From Oscillospiraceae bacterium (GTDB lineage: Bacteria; Bacillota; Clostridia; Oscillospirales; Oscillospiraceae), in the NCBI GenBank assembly GCA_017437095.1, contig JAFSBW010000043.1, positions 1 to 64,000 on the forward strand: a DNA stretch of 64,000 bases. The letters run 5' to 3'. The notes beneath the pieces were generated by a model, which saw only the letters and a program-made list of their open reading frames with translations, was not told the origin of the DNA and did no database searches. The translations under genes and the position numbers were made by a program. Within the stretch, counting starts at the first letter, position 1, and every line of letters starts with the position of its first letter. Positions 51,652 to 59,540 of this stretch are shown here, one piece after another.

Positions 51652-52542
51652 TTATCGCTGAATGGCGTATTCAACTTCCGTATTGGCAGGCATTTCCAGA
51701 AGCTCCGGATGGGCCAAAAGCTCCTTTACAAGCGCTACTGTGCCGGAATAGTAGTAGCCATCGGCAATGCGCTCATCCAGAGTAATGCCCAGAGGAATTA
51801 CCTCGCAAATATCTTCGTTGCCCTGCTTGTCGTAGAGCTTTTTCATGTGCTTTTTGCCGACCACCACAAAGCAGGAGTTGGTACCCCAGTTAGCCAGATG
51901 GTGGTAGCCGCCTTCCAGACCGATAGAGCCAAGATTGGTAAGCATAATGGATGCATGGTAAGGATCCGAGCCGATCAGCGCGTCCGGCGCAAGGCCGTGA
52001 CGGTCCAGCAGCTTAATGCCGTTGACAACAACTGTGGTAACGCAATGGGGAAGCTTTACCAGAATGTCCATAGCATCAGAAGAAGTATCGCCGCCGCCTT
52101 CCTTGCGCACAGCATGGACGATACGCATTAGATCGTCGTGGAAGGTATCGACGGTGCTGTCAGGCTGGAACTTAATATAGGCCAGGCCTTCCTCAGACTT
52201 ATCGGAAAACTGCTTTTTTACCACGAACGCCAGGGTAAGCTCATCCCGCTGAAACACCTTATTGTTGCAAATAAAGCGGTTCATCCTGGGGCGAAGCACA
52301 AAAGCCTTGGCAATGGCCGCGCTGATCACATGAAAATATGTATAGCGGTGAGATTTATCCAAGCCCTCGTTCTTTTTTGCCAAATAGGCATCCAGGGGGC
52401 GCAGATCGATATCCAGATTGATATAGGCCTCGTTATCTGCCCGGTTGGGCATCAAAGTAGGCATGATCTGATTCATAGCAGGGATATCCCGAAGCCACCG
52501 GGCATCCCGGCGGTCACCCCAACGCTTTTTATATTTTTCCAT
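51652..52542 (-). CDS. E2-like (2-oxoacid dehydrogenase acyltransferase fold) protein, catalytic His replaced
   Basis: About 296 residues matching only the catalytic domain of E2 acyltransferases or chloramphenicol acetyltransferase (PF00198 fold). There is no lipoyl or subunit-binding domain. Recognisable are HRYTYFHVISAAIAKAF near residue 75 and IMLTNLGSIGLEGGYHHL near 210. The active-site motif, normally HxxxDG, reads LDERIADGYYYSG, so the catalytic histidine is a glutamate. No E1 or E3 gene is nearby. It may be a non-catalytic or differently reacting member. The ATG at 52542 has GAGGTGC upstream. Confidence 0.8.
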   Translation of the reverse strand: MEKYKKRWGDRRDARWLRDIPAMNQIMPTLMPNRADNEAYINLDIDLRPLDAYLAKKNEGLDKSHRYTYFHVISAAIAKAFVLRPRMNRFICNNKVFQRDELTLAFVVKKQFSDKSEEGLAYIKFQPDSTVDTFHDDLMRIVHAVRKEGGGDTSSDAMDILVKLPHCVTTVVVNGIKLLDRHGLAPDALIGSDPYHASIMLTNLGSIGLEGGYHHLANWGTNSCFVVVGKKHMKKLYDKQGNEDICEVIPLGITLDERIADGYYYSGTVALVKELLAHPELLEMPANTEVEYAIQR

Positions 52543-52574
52543 AAGAAGCACCTCTTTTCTCAAAACTAAGGCCA

Positions 52575-52626
52575 ATTATAACAAGATTCGCCATCAATTG
52601 CAATCATTTCTCCCCTATTTTTAGAT
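52575..52626. promoter_or_regulatory. Back-to-back promoters sharing one -35
   Basis: TTGCAA (52598-52603) is its own reverse complement. On the minus strand it is 17 bp from TATAAT (52575-52580) and serves the E2-like gene. On the plus strand it is 17 or 18 bp from a weaker TAGATT-like -10 (52622-52627) for the choloylglycine-hydrolase-like gene. Confidence 0.55.
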
Positions 52627-52673
52627 TAACTCCCTATTTTTTCGCAAATACTGAAAGAAAAAAGGAGAATCCT

Positions 52674-53648
52674 ATGTGTACAGCTATATCTTTTTCCTCC
52701 GGCGATCATTATTTCGGCCGAAATCTGGATCTGGAATATCACTACCATGAGCAGGTAGCCGTAACGCCCAGAAATTATCCTTTTTGTTTTCGTTCTGCGG
52801 GAACAATGCAAGCCCATTATGCCATGATCGGCATGGCTATGGTAGAAAAAGGGTATCCCCTCTACTATGATGCTACCAATGAGGCAGGGCTAAGCATGGC
52901 AGGGCTGCATTTCCCGGGAAATGCAGTGTATCATCAGCCGGAAGCGTCAAAAAACAATTTGGCATCTTTTGAGCTGATCCCCTGGCTGTTAGGAAAATAC
53001 GAAACAGTAAGCCAGGTTCGGCAGGCACTAAGCAATATCCAAATTGTAGATACCGCATACAGCGATGATCTTCCGCCATCCCCTCTGCACTGGATGATAA
53101 GCGACAAAGCCGAAAGCATCGTGCTGGAATGTATGGCAGACGGTATGCATATATACGATGACCCTGTAGGCGTGCTGACCAACAACCCGCCATTTCCCTA
53201 CCATATGTACCGCATGGCAGACTATATGGGGCTCAGCCGGGAAACCGCTATCAATAGCTTTTCAGAGGATGTGAAAATAATGCCTTACAGCCATGGCTTG
53301 GCGGCTTTCGGGTTACCGGGAGATCTGAGCTCCTCATCCCGGTTTGTAAGAGCAGCTTATATCAAGCTGAATTCTGTATGCGACAGCTCGGAAAATGCCA
53401 GCATAAGCCAGTTTTTTCATATTCTCAGCGGCGTTGCCCAGCGAAAAGGGATGGTAGTCGCCAGAGATGAAATGTACGAGTATACCGTATATTCCAGCTG
53501 CTGCAATACAAGGAAAGGAATCTATTACTACACCACCTACGAAAACAGCCAGATCACGGCTGTGGATATGCGCAAATGCGATCTGCAGGGCAAAGAAGTA
53601 ATATTCTTTCCGCTGGTACGATCCCAACAGATACGCCGTGAGAATTAA
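52674..53648 (+). CDS. Choloylglycine hydrolase family enzyme (bile salt hydrolase-like)
   Basis: Ntn-type amidase that cleaves conjugated bile salts or related N-acyl amides. 324 residues, normal size. The nucleophile is Cys2 after Met removal (MCTAISF). Arg16 and Asp19 are in FGRNLDLE, Asn170 is in GVLTNNPPF and Arg223 in SSSSRFVRAAY. The residue matching Asn82 of bile salt hydrolases (Tyr in penicillin V acylases) is His79, in AGLHFPGN. The C-terminal KGIYYYTTYENSQITAVDM matches clostridial bile salt hydrolases. There is no signal peptide, so it is cytosolic. Bile salt hydrolase is likely but the His leaves specificity open. Confidence 0.88.
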   Translation: MCTAISFSSGDHYFGRNLDLEYHYHEQVAVTPRNYPFCFRSAGTMQAHYAMIGMAMVEKGYPLYYDATNEAGLSMAGLHFPGNAVYHQPEASKNNLASFELIPWLLGKYETVSQVRQALSNIQIVDTAYSDDLPPSPLHWMISDKAESIVLECMADGMHIYDDPVGVLTNNPPFPYHMYRMADYMGLSRETAINSFSEDVKIMPYSHGLAAFGLPGDLSSSSRFVRAAYIKLNSVCDSSENASISQFFHILSGVAQRKGMVVARDEMYEYTVYSSCCNTRKGIYYYTTYENSQITAVDMRKCDLQGKEVIFFPLVRSQQIRREN

Positions 53649-53688
53649 AAATGCCCATCCGGGAAAGACGGATGGGCTATTTTTTTGA
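53648..53688. terminator. Bidirectional terminator between the BSH-like gene and icd
   Basis: GCCCATCCG and CGGATGGGC pair across 7 bases, with a T7 run on the plus side and T5 on the minus side. Confidence 0.9.
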
Positions 53689-53697
53689 GTACCTCAG

Positions 53698-54810
53698 TTA
53701 GAGCATCTCGATAAGAGCATTGGCATATTCTTCGCAGGTAGCGCCGGATTCATTGCCGGTGATCACAGCGGGGCAATTTGCCATAGCATCCTCCAGCTTG
53801 GCAGCAGCTTCCGGGCGGCAGATATGGCGCAGAAGCAGAGCCGCAGCCTTGATAATGCTGGCGGGGTTGGCATAATGGCCCATGCCGCGTTCGATCATTC
53901 GGGGAGCGCTGCCGTGAATGGCTTCAAACATGGCATACTTATCGCCAATGTTGGCAGAGCCGGCAGTGCCTACACCGCCCTGGATCTGGGCAGCTTCATC
54001 GGTAATAATGTCGCCATACAGATTGGGAAGCACAATTACCTGGAATTGCTGGCGCAGAGGATCCTTCAGCAGATTGGCGGTCATAATATCAATGTAGTAA
54101 TCTTCCACGGTAATGCCGGGGTAATCCTTAGCGATCTCGTGAGCGATGGCGGTAAACTTGCCATCAGTCTTCTTCATGATATTTGCCTTGGTAACTACGC
54201 TCAGGTGGGTCTTGCCGTTGTTCTTGGCATACTCAAAGGCAGCGCGGACGATCCGGCGGGTACCGGCGTCGGTAGTAACCTTAAAGTCCACAGCCATACC
54301 GGGAAGCTCTACGCCCCGGCTGCCCAGAACATACTCACCCTCGGTGTTTTCCCGGTAGAACATCCAGTCGATATTCTTTTCGGGAATGCATACCGGGCGG
54401 CAGTTGGCGTACAGGTCCAGCTCCCGGCGCATTGCCACATTGGCGCTCTCCATAGTGCCGCCATGAGGAGTAGTAGTGGGGCCCTTCAGCAGAACATCGC
54501 AGCTCTTGATCTCGGCCAGAACATCGTCAGGAATAGCCTTGCCGCAAGCCATGCGGTTCTCAATGGTAAGGCCCTGGATCTGCTTGATCACGATAGAGCC
54601 GGCGGCCACTTCGTCAGCCAGCAGCTTTTCCAAAACCCGGGCAGCAGCGGTTGTAATAATCGGGCCGATGCCATCGCCATCAATTACACCGATGGTAACG
54701 GTCTTCTTGGTGGCAAAATCGGTCTTGGTGGTATCCATAGCAGCAACTCTTGCCAGCTGCTCCTCTACAAGCTTCTTAAATGCCTCGCAGGCTTCGTTTA
54801 CATTCATCAT
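53698..54810 (-). CDS. icd: Isocitrate dehydrogenase, NAD-type (isocitrate/isopropylmalate family)
   Basis: Oxidatively decarboxylates isocitrate to 2-oxoglutarate. 370 residues. Visible are TIGVIDGDGIGPIITTAA near residue 40, KGPTTTPHGG near 110, RENTEGEYVLG with the substrate Arg, NLYGDIITDEAAQIQGGVG near 258 and FEAIHGSAPRM. The sequence alone resembles IPMDH and homoisocitrate DH, but coupling to aconitase and citrate synthase supports isocitrate as substrate. It starts within the aconitase stop (TAATG) and is the last gene of the operon. Confidence 0.9.
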   Translation of the reverse strand: MMNVNEACEAFKKLVEEQLARVAAMDTTKTDFATKKTVTIGVIDGDGIGPIITTAAARVLEKLLADEVAAGSIVIKQIQGLTIENRMACGKAIPDDVLAEIKSCDVLLKGPTTTPHGGTMESANVAMRRELDLYANCRPVCIPEKNIDWMFYRENTEGEYVLGSRGVELPGMAVDFKVTTDAGTRRIVRAAFEYAKNNGKTHLSVVTKANIMKKTDGKFTAIAHEIAKDYPGITVEDYYIDIMTANLLKDPLRQQFQVIVLPNLYGDIITDEAAQIQGGVGTAGSANIGDKYAMFEAIHGSAPRMIERGMGHYANPASIIKAAALLLRHICRPEAAAKLEDAMANCPAVITGNESGATCEEYANALIEML

Positions 54811-56732
54811 TATAGTCCACCCTCCTTGGTGTAGTTCAGCAGGCCGCCGGCAGTAACAATTGCTCTCTGGCGGTCGGTCATTACGCAGCTAAGCTGATAG
54901 GTTTTGCCGGTATCGTCGGTCATAGTGACCACGCCTTCTTCCATACCCTTGGTAAGGTCGCTGAAGCTAAGCTTTGCGCCCTCGGTGAGGCTGTCGTAAT
55001 CTTCAGGATTTACAAAGGTCATAGGCAGAATGCCGGCATTGATCAGGTTCGCCACATGGATTCTGGCAAAGCTCTTTGCGATTACGCAGCGGATACCCAG
55101 ATACATAGGCACAAGCGCGGCATGCTCACGGGAAGAGCCCTGGCCATAGTTGCTGCCGCCGATGATCACACCGTCTCCTGCTGCCTTAGCACGCTCCGGG
55201 AAAGCGGGATCGCAAACCTGGAAGCAGAACTGGGACAGGAAAGGAATGTTGGAGCGGTAAGGCAGGATCTTGGCGCCGGCGGGCATGATATGGTCGGTAG
55301 TGATATTGTCGCCCACTTTCAGCACCAGGCTGGCATCCAAGGTATCGGCAAAGGGCTTGCTCTTGGGGAACTCCTTGATATTCGGTCCGCGAAGCACCTG
55401 CACGTCGTTGCCCTCAGGAGCGGGAGCCAGAACAGCAGAATCGTCGATCTTAAACTTCTCCGGCATGACGATGGGCGCCATGGGCTCAAAGGTGGTAGGA
55501 TCGGTAATGTAGCCGGTAAGGGCAGCAGCCACGGCAGTTTCAGGAGAAACCAGGTAGACCTGGCCGTCCTTAGTGCCGCTTCTGCCCAGGAAATTACGGT
55601 TAAAGGTACGCAGGCTTACACCGCCGGAATTGGGAGAAAAGCCCATACCGATGCAGGGGCCGCAGGCGCATTCCAGCAGACGGGCGCCGCTGGCGAGAAT
55701 ATCGGTAAGCGCGCCGCACTCGCTGAGCATGCTCAGCACCTGCTTGGAGCCGGGAGAAATAGAAAGGCTGACATTGGGAGAAATGGTCTTGCCCTTGAGC
55801 ATGGAAGCTACCTTGAGCATATCCATCAGGGAAGAATTGGTGCAAGAGCCGATGCAGACCTGGTCTACCTTAGTGCCCTTCAGGCTTTCTACAGAAACCA
55901 CATTGTCAGGGCTGTGGGGACAGGCGATCATAGGCTTGAGGCTGCTCAGATCAATAGAAATAATGCGGTCGTACTGGGCATCCTCGTCGCTGGCCAGAGG
56001 GATATAATCCTGCTCTCTGCCCTGGGCGGCCAGGAAAGCCCGGGTGGTTTCATCGGAGGGGAAGATTGAGGTAGTAGCGCCAAGCTCCGTACCCATATTG
56101 GTAATGGTAGCCCGCTCAGGCACGGAAAGGGTCTTAACACCCTCGCCGCCCCATTCAATGATCGCGCCAACGCCGCCCTTAACGGAAAGAATACGCAGCA
56201 GCTCCAGGCTGACATCCTTGGCAGTTACATAGGGATTCAGCTTGCCGGTAAGCTCTACCTTGAACATCTTGGGCATAGTGATATAGTAAGCGCCGCCGCC
56301 CATAGCTACGGCAACATCCAAACCGCCAGCGCCGAAGGCCAGCATACCAATGCCACCGCCGGTGGGAGTATGGCTGTCAGAGCCGATAAGGGTCTTGCCG
56401 GGCTTGCCAAAGCGCTCCAAATGCACCTGGTGGCAAATGCCATTGCCGGGGCGGGAGAAATGAACGCCGTGCTTGCTGGCGACTGTCTGCAAATAGCGGT
56501 GGTCGTCAGCGTTTTCAAAGCCGGACTGCAGGGTGTTATGGTCAACATAAGCAACAGAAAGCTCGGTCTTGACTCTGGGGATGCCCATAGTTTCAAATTC
56601 CAGGTAAGCCATCGTGCCGGTAGCATCCTGGGTAAGGGTCTGGTCAATACGCAGAGCAACCTCGCTTCCGGGAGTCATATCCCCAGATACCAGATGGGCT
56701 GCGATTATTTTCTGTGCAATGGTCATTGACAT
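54810..56732 (-). CDS. acn: Aconitate hydratase
   Basis: Fe-S enzyme isomerising citrate to isocitrate. 640 residues, the short single-chain form. Cluster cysteines are in CIGSCTNSSLMD near residue 295 and CACGPCIGMG near 355. SDSHTPTGGGIGMLAFGAGG is near 110 and the swivel-domain GGSNYGQGSSREHAALVPMY near 535. It lies between gntR and icd and works with both neighbours. It starts 3 bases after the gntR stop. Confidence 0.95.
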   Translation of the reverse strand: MSMTIAQKIIAAHLVSGDMTPGSEVALRIDQTLTQDATGTMAYLEFETMGIPRVKTELSVAYVDHNTLQSGFENADDHRYLQTVASKHGVHFSRPGNGICHQVHLERFGKPGKTLIGSDSHTPTGGGIGMLAFGAGGLDVAVAMGGGAYYITMPKMFKVELTGKLNPYVTAKDVSLELLRILSVKGGVGAIIEWGGEGVKTLSVPERATITNMGTELGATTSIFPSDETTRAFLAAQGREQDYIPLASDEDAQYDRIISIDLSSLKPMIACPHSPDNVVSVESLKGTKVDQVCIGSCTNSSLMDMLKVASMLKGKTISPNVSLSISPGSKQVLSMLSECGALTDILASGARLLECACGPCIGMGFSPNSGGVSLRTFNRNFLGRSGTKDGQVYLVSPETAVAAALTGYITDPTTFEPMAPIVMPEKFKIDDSAVLAPAPEGNDVQVLRGPNIKEFPKSKPFADTLDASLVLKVGDNITTDHIMPAGAKILPYRSNIPFLSQFCFQVCDPAFPERAKAAGDGVIIGGSNYGQGSSREHAALVPMYLGIRCVIAKSFARIHVANLINAGILPMTFVNPEDYDSLTEGAKLSFSDLTKGMEEGVVTMTDDTGKTYQLSCVMTDRQRAIVTAGGLLNYTKEGGL

Positions 56733-56735
56733 GGT

Positions 56736-57377
56736 TTACTTCCTCCCCAGCATATAGATCTTGGCGTTTTCAATGTGTTTAGAAAGCAGGCTGCGGGCCA
56801 ATTCTGCATCGCCGGAGCAAATAGCATCGCAGATCTCGTGATGCTCTGCCAGGGTATGGCTGGCCCGTTCTTTGTCCTGCATAGCCTGGCGGCGATAGCG
56901 GCGGGTCTTGCGGTGCAGCGGTACCAGCGTGTCGGTAATTACAGCCCGGCGGCTCATAAAGCAGATCGTATCATGGAAAGCATCGTCCACCTGGCGCAGA
57001 TGCTCTACATCCCACTTGGAATAGTAGAAATCCTGCAGGTCCATAATGTGGCGCAGCTCCTTGCGATCGTCATCGGTAGCATTCACGGTTGCATAATAAG
57101 CAGCAAGGGCTTCGATATGCTCACGGATGTTCATAATATCCAGAAGATCCTCTTCCGTAATTCCCAGAACAACAGATCCCTTGCCGGTATCGTTGATCAG
57201 CCGCTCCTGCTCCAACCGGCGCAGAGCTTCGCGGATAGGCGTACGGCTTACGCCAAGCTGTTCTACCAGCTTCAGCTCCGTTAACACCTCTCCTCTGGGA
57301 TATACGCCCAGAATAATATCGTTTTCCAGCTTATCAAAAACCTGATCAGCAAGAGAAGTGGTGCGAAATTCTCTCAT
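56736..57377 (-). CDS. GntR family regulator, FadR/FCD subfamily
   Basis: Probable regulator of the citrate-to-2-oxoglutarate operon. 213 residues. The winged helix (about 10-70) has LKLVEQLGVSRTPIREALRRLEQE, and the C-terminal FCD ligand domain has INDTGKGSVVLGITEEDLLDIMNIREHIE and HHEICDAI-like metal-site residues (AEHHEICDAICSG). A GTATAC palindrome at 58801-58810 next to the operon start site fits this subfamily and suggests autoregulation. The ligand may be citrate or another organic acid; this is inferred. Confidence 0.88.
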   Translation of the reverse strand: MREFRTTSLADQVFDKLENDIILGVYPRGEVLTELKLVEQLGVSRTPIREALRRLEQERLINDTGKGSVVLGITEEDLLDIMNIREHIEALAAYYATVNATDDDRKELRHIMDLQDFYYSKWDVEHLRQVDDAFHDTICFMSRRAVITDTLVPLHRKTRRYRRQAMQDKERASHTLAEHHEICDAICSGDAELARSLLSKHIENAKIYMLGRK

Positions 57378-57389
57378 AGCGCTTCCCCC

Positions 57390-58766
57390 TTAATCTCTCT
57401 GGAACCGGCCGGGAGCCAGCTCCTCAATTTTGGTTTCCAGTTCTTTATTGGAAAGCACGGTCTGACGGCCGTCTTCGTACTCCTGGTCGATCCATTCCTT
57501 CAGCGCAATGACCAAAGGATCTTTCTTATCCAGCTTCTTTTCTTCCGGCAGGTTATAAGTGCCGTTGATCCAGTAAGCAATGCCCGCCAGGCCGGAAGCC
57601 TTGCCGATCTGCACGGTTGCAGGCCGGTTCAGGAGCTTTTTGGTATCGAAAATAGTGTAGATCTCTTCGTCCTTCATGAGGCCGTCAGCGTGGATGCCCG
57701 CCCGGGTAACATTGAAGTTGCGGCCTACAAAGGGAGTCATATCCGGAACTTCGTAACCGACTTCATGGCGGAAGAAATCAGCAATCTCGGTAATAACCGT
57801 GGGGTCCATACCGTCCATAGAGCCGCGAAGAGAGGCATACTCAAATACCATGGCTTCCAGAGGAATATTGCCGGTGCGCTCGCCGATACCAAGCAGCGAG
57901 CAGTTTACAGCGGAAGCGCCGTACAGCCATGCGGTAGAGGCGTTGGCAACTGCCTTGTAGAAATCGTTATGGCCGTGCCACTCCAGCATTTCGCTGGGAA
58001 CATCAGAGTAATGCTGCAGGCCGTAGATAATACCTGCTACACTGCGGGGCATAGCTGCTTCTGTATAGGGAACGCCGTAGCCCATGGTATCGCAGGCGCG
58101 GATCTTAACCGGGATACCAGCCTGACGGGAGAGCATCTGCAATTCATTTACAAAAGGAACTACAAATCCGTAAAAATCCGCCCGGGTAATATCCTCCAGG
58201 TGGCACCGGGGCATAATGCCTGCATTAAAAGCATCCTTAACAGTACCCAAGTAATAATCCAGCACCTGACTACGGGTCATCTTCATCTTCTTGAAAATAT
58301 GATAGTCAGAGCAGCTGACAAGAATACCCGTTTCTTTAATGCCCATATCCTTAACAAGCTTAAAATCTTCCTTGCTGGCACGGATCCAGGTGGTGATCTC
58401 AGGGAACTTCAGGCCCAGCTCCATGCACTTTTCTACAGCCTGACGGTCTTTCTGGCTATAGATGAAGAACTCGGTCTGGCGAATGATGCCGTAAGGGCCG
58501 CCAAGCTTACTCAGCAGCTGGTAGATCTTAACAATCTGGTCTACAGTATAAGGCTCAACAGATTGCTGGCCGTCACGCAGAGAAGTATCCGTGATCCAAA
58601 TATCCTCCGGCATATTCATAGGCACGCGGCGGTGGTTAAACGCCACCTTGGGGACTGCACCCTGAGTGAAAAAGTCCCGCTGCAGATTCGGCTCAGCCAC
58701 ATCCTGCAGAGAATACTTGTAGGACTTATGCTCCAATAGGTTTGTCTTGTTGGAAATTTCCAGCAT
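57390..58766 (-). CDS. Re-type citrate synthase
   Basis: HMGL-like TIM-barrel enzyme that condenses acetyl-CoA and oxaloacetate with Re stereochemistry, unrelated to ordinary Si-citrate synthase. About 458 residues. The catalytic start is WITDTSLRDGQQSVEPYT near residue 57, and the metal-site histidines are in EWHGHNDFY near 270. The N-terminal NLQRDFFTQGAVPKVAFNHR and the length match the clostridial Re-citrate synthase group better than homocitrate or isopropylmalate synthase. The ATG at 58766 has GAGGT upstream; the open frame extends further but only as a shadow of carD. It heads the operon with gntR, acn and icd. Confidence 0.88.
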   Translation of the reverse strand: MLEISNKTNLLEHKSYKYSLQDVAEPNLQRDFFTQGAVPKVAFNHRRVPMNMPEDIWITDTSLRDGQQSVEPYTVDQIVKIYQLLSKLGGPYGIIRQTEFFIYSQKDRQAVEKCMELGLKFPEITTWIRASKEDFKLVKDMGIKETGILVSCSDYHIFKKMKMTRSQVLDYYLGTVKDAFNAGIMPRCHLEDITRADFYGFVVPFVNELQMLSRQAGIPVKIRACDTMGYGVPYTEAAMPRSVAGIIYGLQHYSDVPSEMLEWHGHNDFYKAVANASTAWLYGASAVNCSLLGIGERTGNIPLEAMVFEYASLRGSMDGMDPTVITEIADFFRHEVGYEVPDMTPFVGRNFNVTRAGIHADGLMKDEEIYTIFDTKKLLNRPATVQIGKASGLAGIAYWINGTYNLPEEKKLDKKDPLVIALKEWIDQEYEDGRQTVLSNKELETKIEELAPGRFQRD

Positions 58767-58799
58767 TTCAATTACCTCACATTCCTGGGGGATTGTTTT

Positions 58800-58837
58800 A
58801 ATGTATACAATTATACTCAAAAACAAAAAAATGTCAA
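58800..58837 (-). promoter_or_regulatory. Citrate-operon promoter with GntR-type palindrome
   Basis: On the minus strand TTGACA (58832-58837) and TATAAT (58810-58815) are perfect hexamers 16 bp apart. Immediately downstream, TTGTATACAT (58801-58810) is centred on the GTATAC palindrome expected for FadR-subfamily regulators and would cover the start site. Confidence 0.8.
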
Positions 58838-58840
58838 TAC

Positions 58841-58869
58841 AAAAGCCCCTCCAGCAAGCCGGAGGGGCT
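58841..58869 (-). terminator. carD terminator
   Basis: AGCCCCTCC and GGAGGGGCT pair across 8 bases (58844-58869) and are followed on the minus strand by TTTTG. The U-run ends 3 bases before the TTGACA of the citrate operon. Confidence 0.85.
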
Positions 58870-58884
58870 ACAATATTTGCTAAT

Positions 58885-59385
58885 TTATTCCATCTGTTTT
58901 TGGATATATTGCCGAACATCCTCTTTGGGAATGCCCAAAACCAAGCTGAATTCACCGGCAATAAGCTTTTGCGCATCCCGCAAGAAATTCTCATCACACA
59001 AATGCAGTTTCTTTCCAAGGGCCTGCTGCTTATCTTTTTGCCGCAGGACGGCCCCAACAGTACACAGCATAGCTTTACGGTCCAACCCGGACATAAGCTC
59101 GCGGTAATGCTGCTTGCGGCTGTTTTCATCGGCGATCCAGGGCGTATCTTCCCCCTTAACAGACGCCAGCAGCGAGGATAGCTCGTCTTTAGACATAAGG
59201 GGATGGAGCTTGTTGGTAGCGGCCTGGCTGGAAACGGGGATGTAAAACATGGCGCTCTTCTGTTCCACAGGGCAAAGGCAGTAAAACTCAACCATTTTTC
59301 GATCTACCTTGCGGCTCTCAATACCAACCATTTCGCACACGCCATGTGCGCTGTACAGAAGCTTCTGTCCCTGATAAAAGGTCAT
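58885..59385 (-). CDS. CarD-like transcription regulator
   Basis: CarD_CdnL/TRCF-like protein that binds RNA polymerase beta and stabilises open promoter complexes. 166 residues. The N-terminal RNAP-interaction domain starts MTFYQGQKLLYSAHGVCEMVGIE, a typical CarD start, and includes FYIPVSSQ. The C-terminal helical domain has SRKQHYRELMSGLDRKAMLCTVGAVLRQ. It has its own promoter and terminator. Confidence 0.9.
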   Translation of the reverse strand: MTFYQGQKLLYSAHGVCEMVGIESRKVDRKMVEFYCLCPVEQKSAMFYIPVSSQAATNKLHPLMSKDELSSLLASVKGEDTPWIADENSRKQHYRELMSGLDRKAMLCTVGAVLRQKDKQQALGKKLHLCDENFLRDAQKLIAGEFSLVLGIPKEDVRQYIQKQME

Positions 59386-59403
59386 CGTGCATCCTCCCCC
59401 ACT

Positions 59404-59430
59404 ATATGCTATTTAAATAATAGCATAAAG
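59404..59430 (-). promoter_or_regulatory. carD promoter with overlapping palindrome
   Basis: On the minus strand TATGCTATTAT is an extended -10. It lies within the inverted repeat TATGCTATT...AATAGCATA (59405-59427), which could be an operator. It shares 17 bases (CTTTATGCTATTATTTA) with the pyk promoter. Confidence 0.6.
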
Positions 59431-59493
59431 CGGCTGAAATTGCATATAGGAAAAATGCCGAAAATTCACCCATTAAATTGCACGATTTGCCAA

Positions 59494-59528
59494 TAAAAAA
59501 CGCCATCCGGGCAACATACCGGATGGCG
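59494..59528 (-). terminator. pyk terminator
   Basis: CGCCATCCGG and CCGGATGGCG form a perfect 10-bp stem with an 8-base loop, followed on the minus strand by TTTTTT. Confidence 0.9.
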
Positions 59529-59540
59529 TTGATAATAAGA

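Noticed and set aside
58767..59291. N-terminal extension of the Re-citrate synthase reading frame
   Set aside because: The extension overlaps carD on the same strand and crosses the carD terminator and the operon promoter. The ATG at 58766 has a ribosome site.
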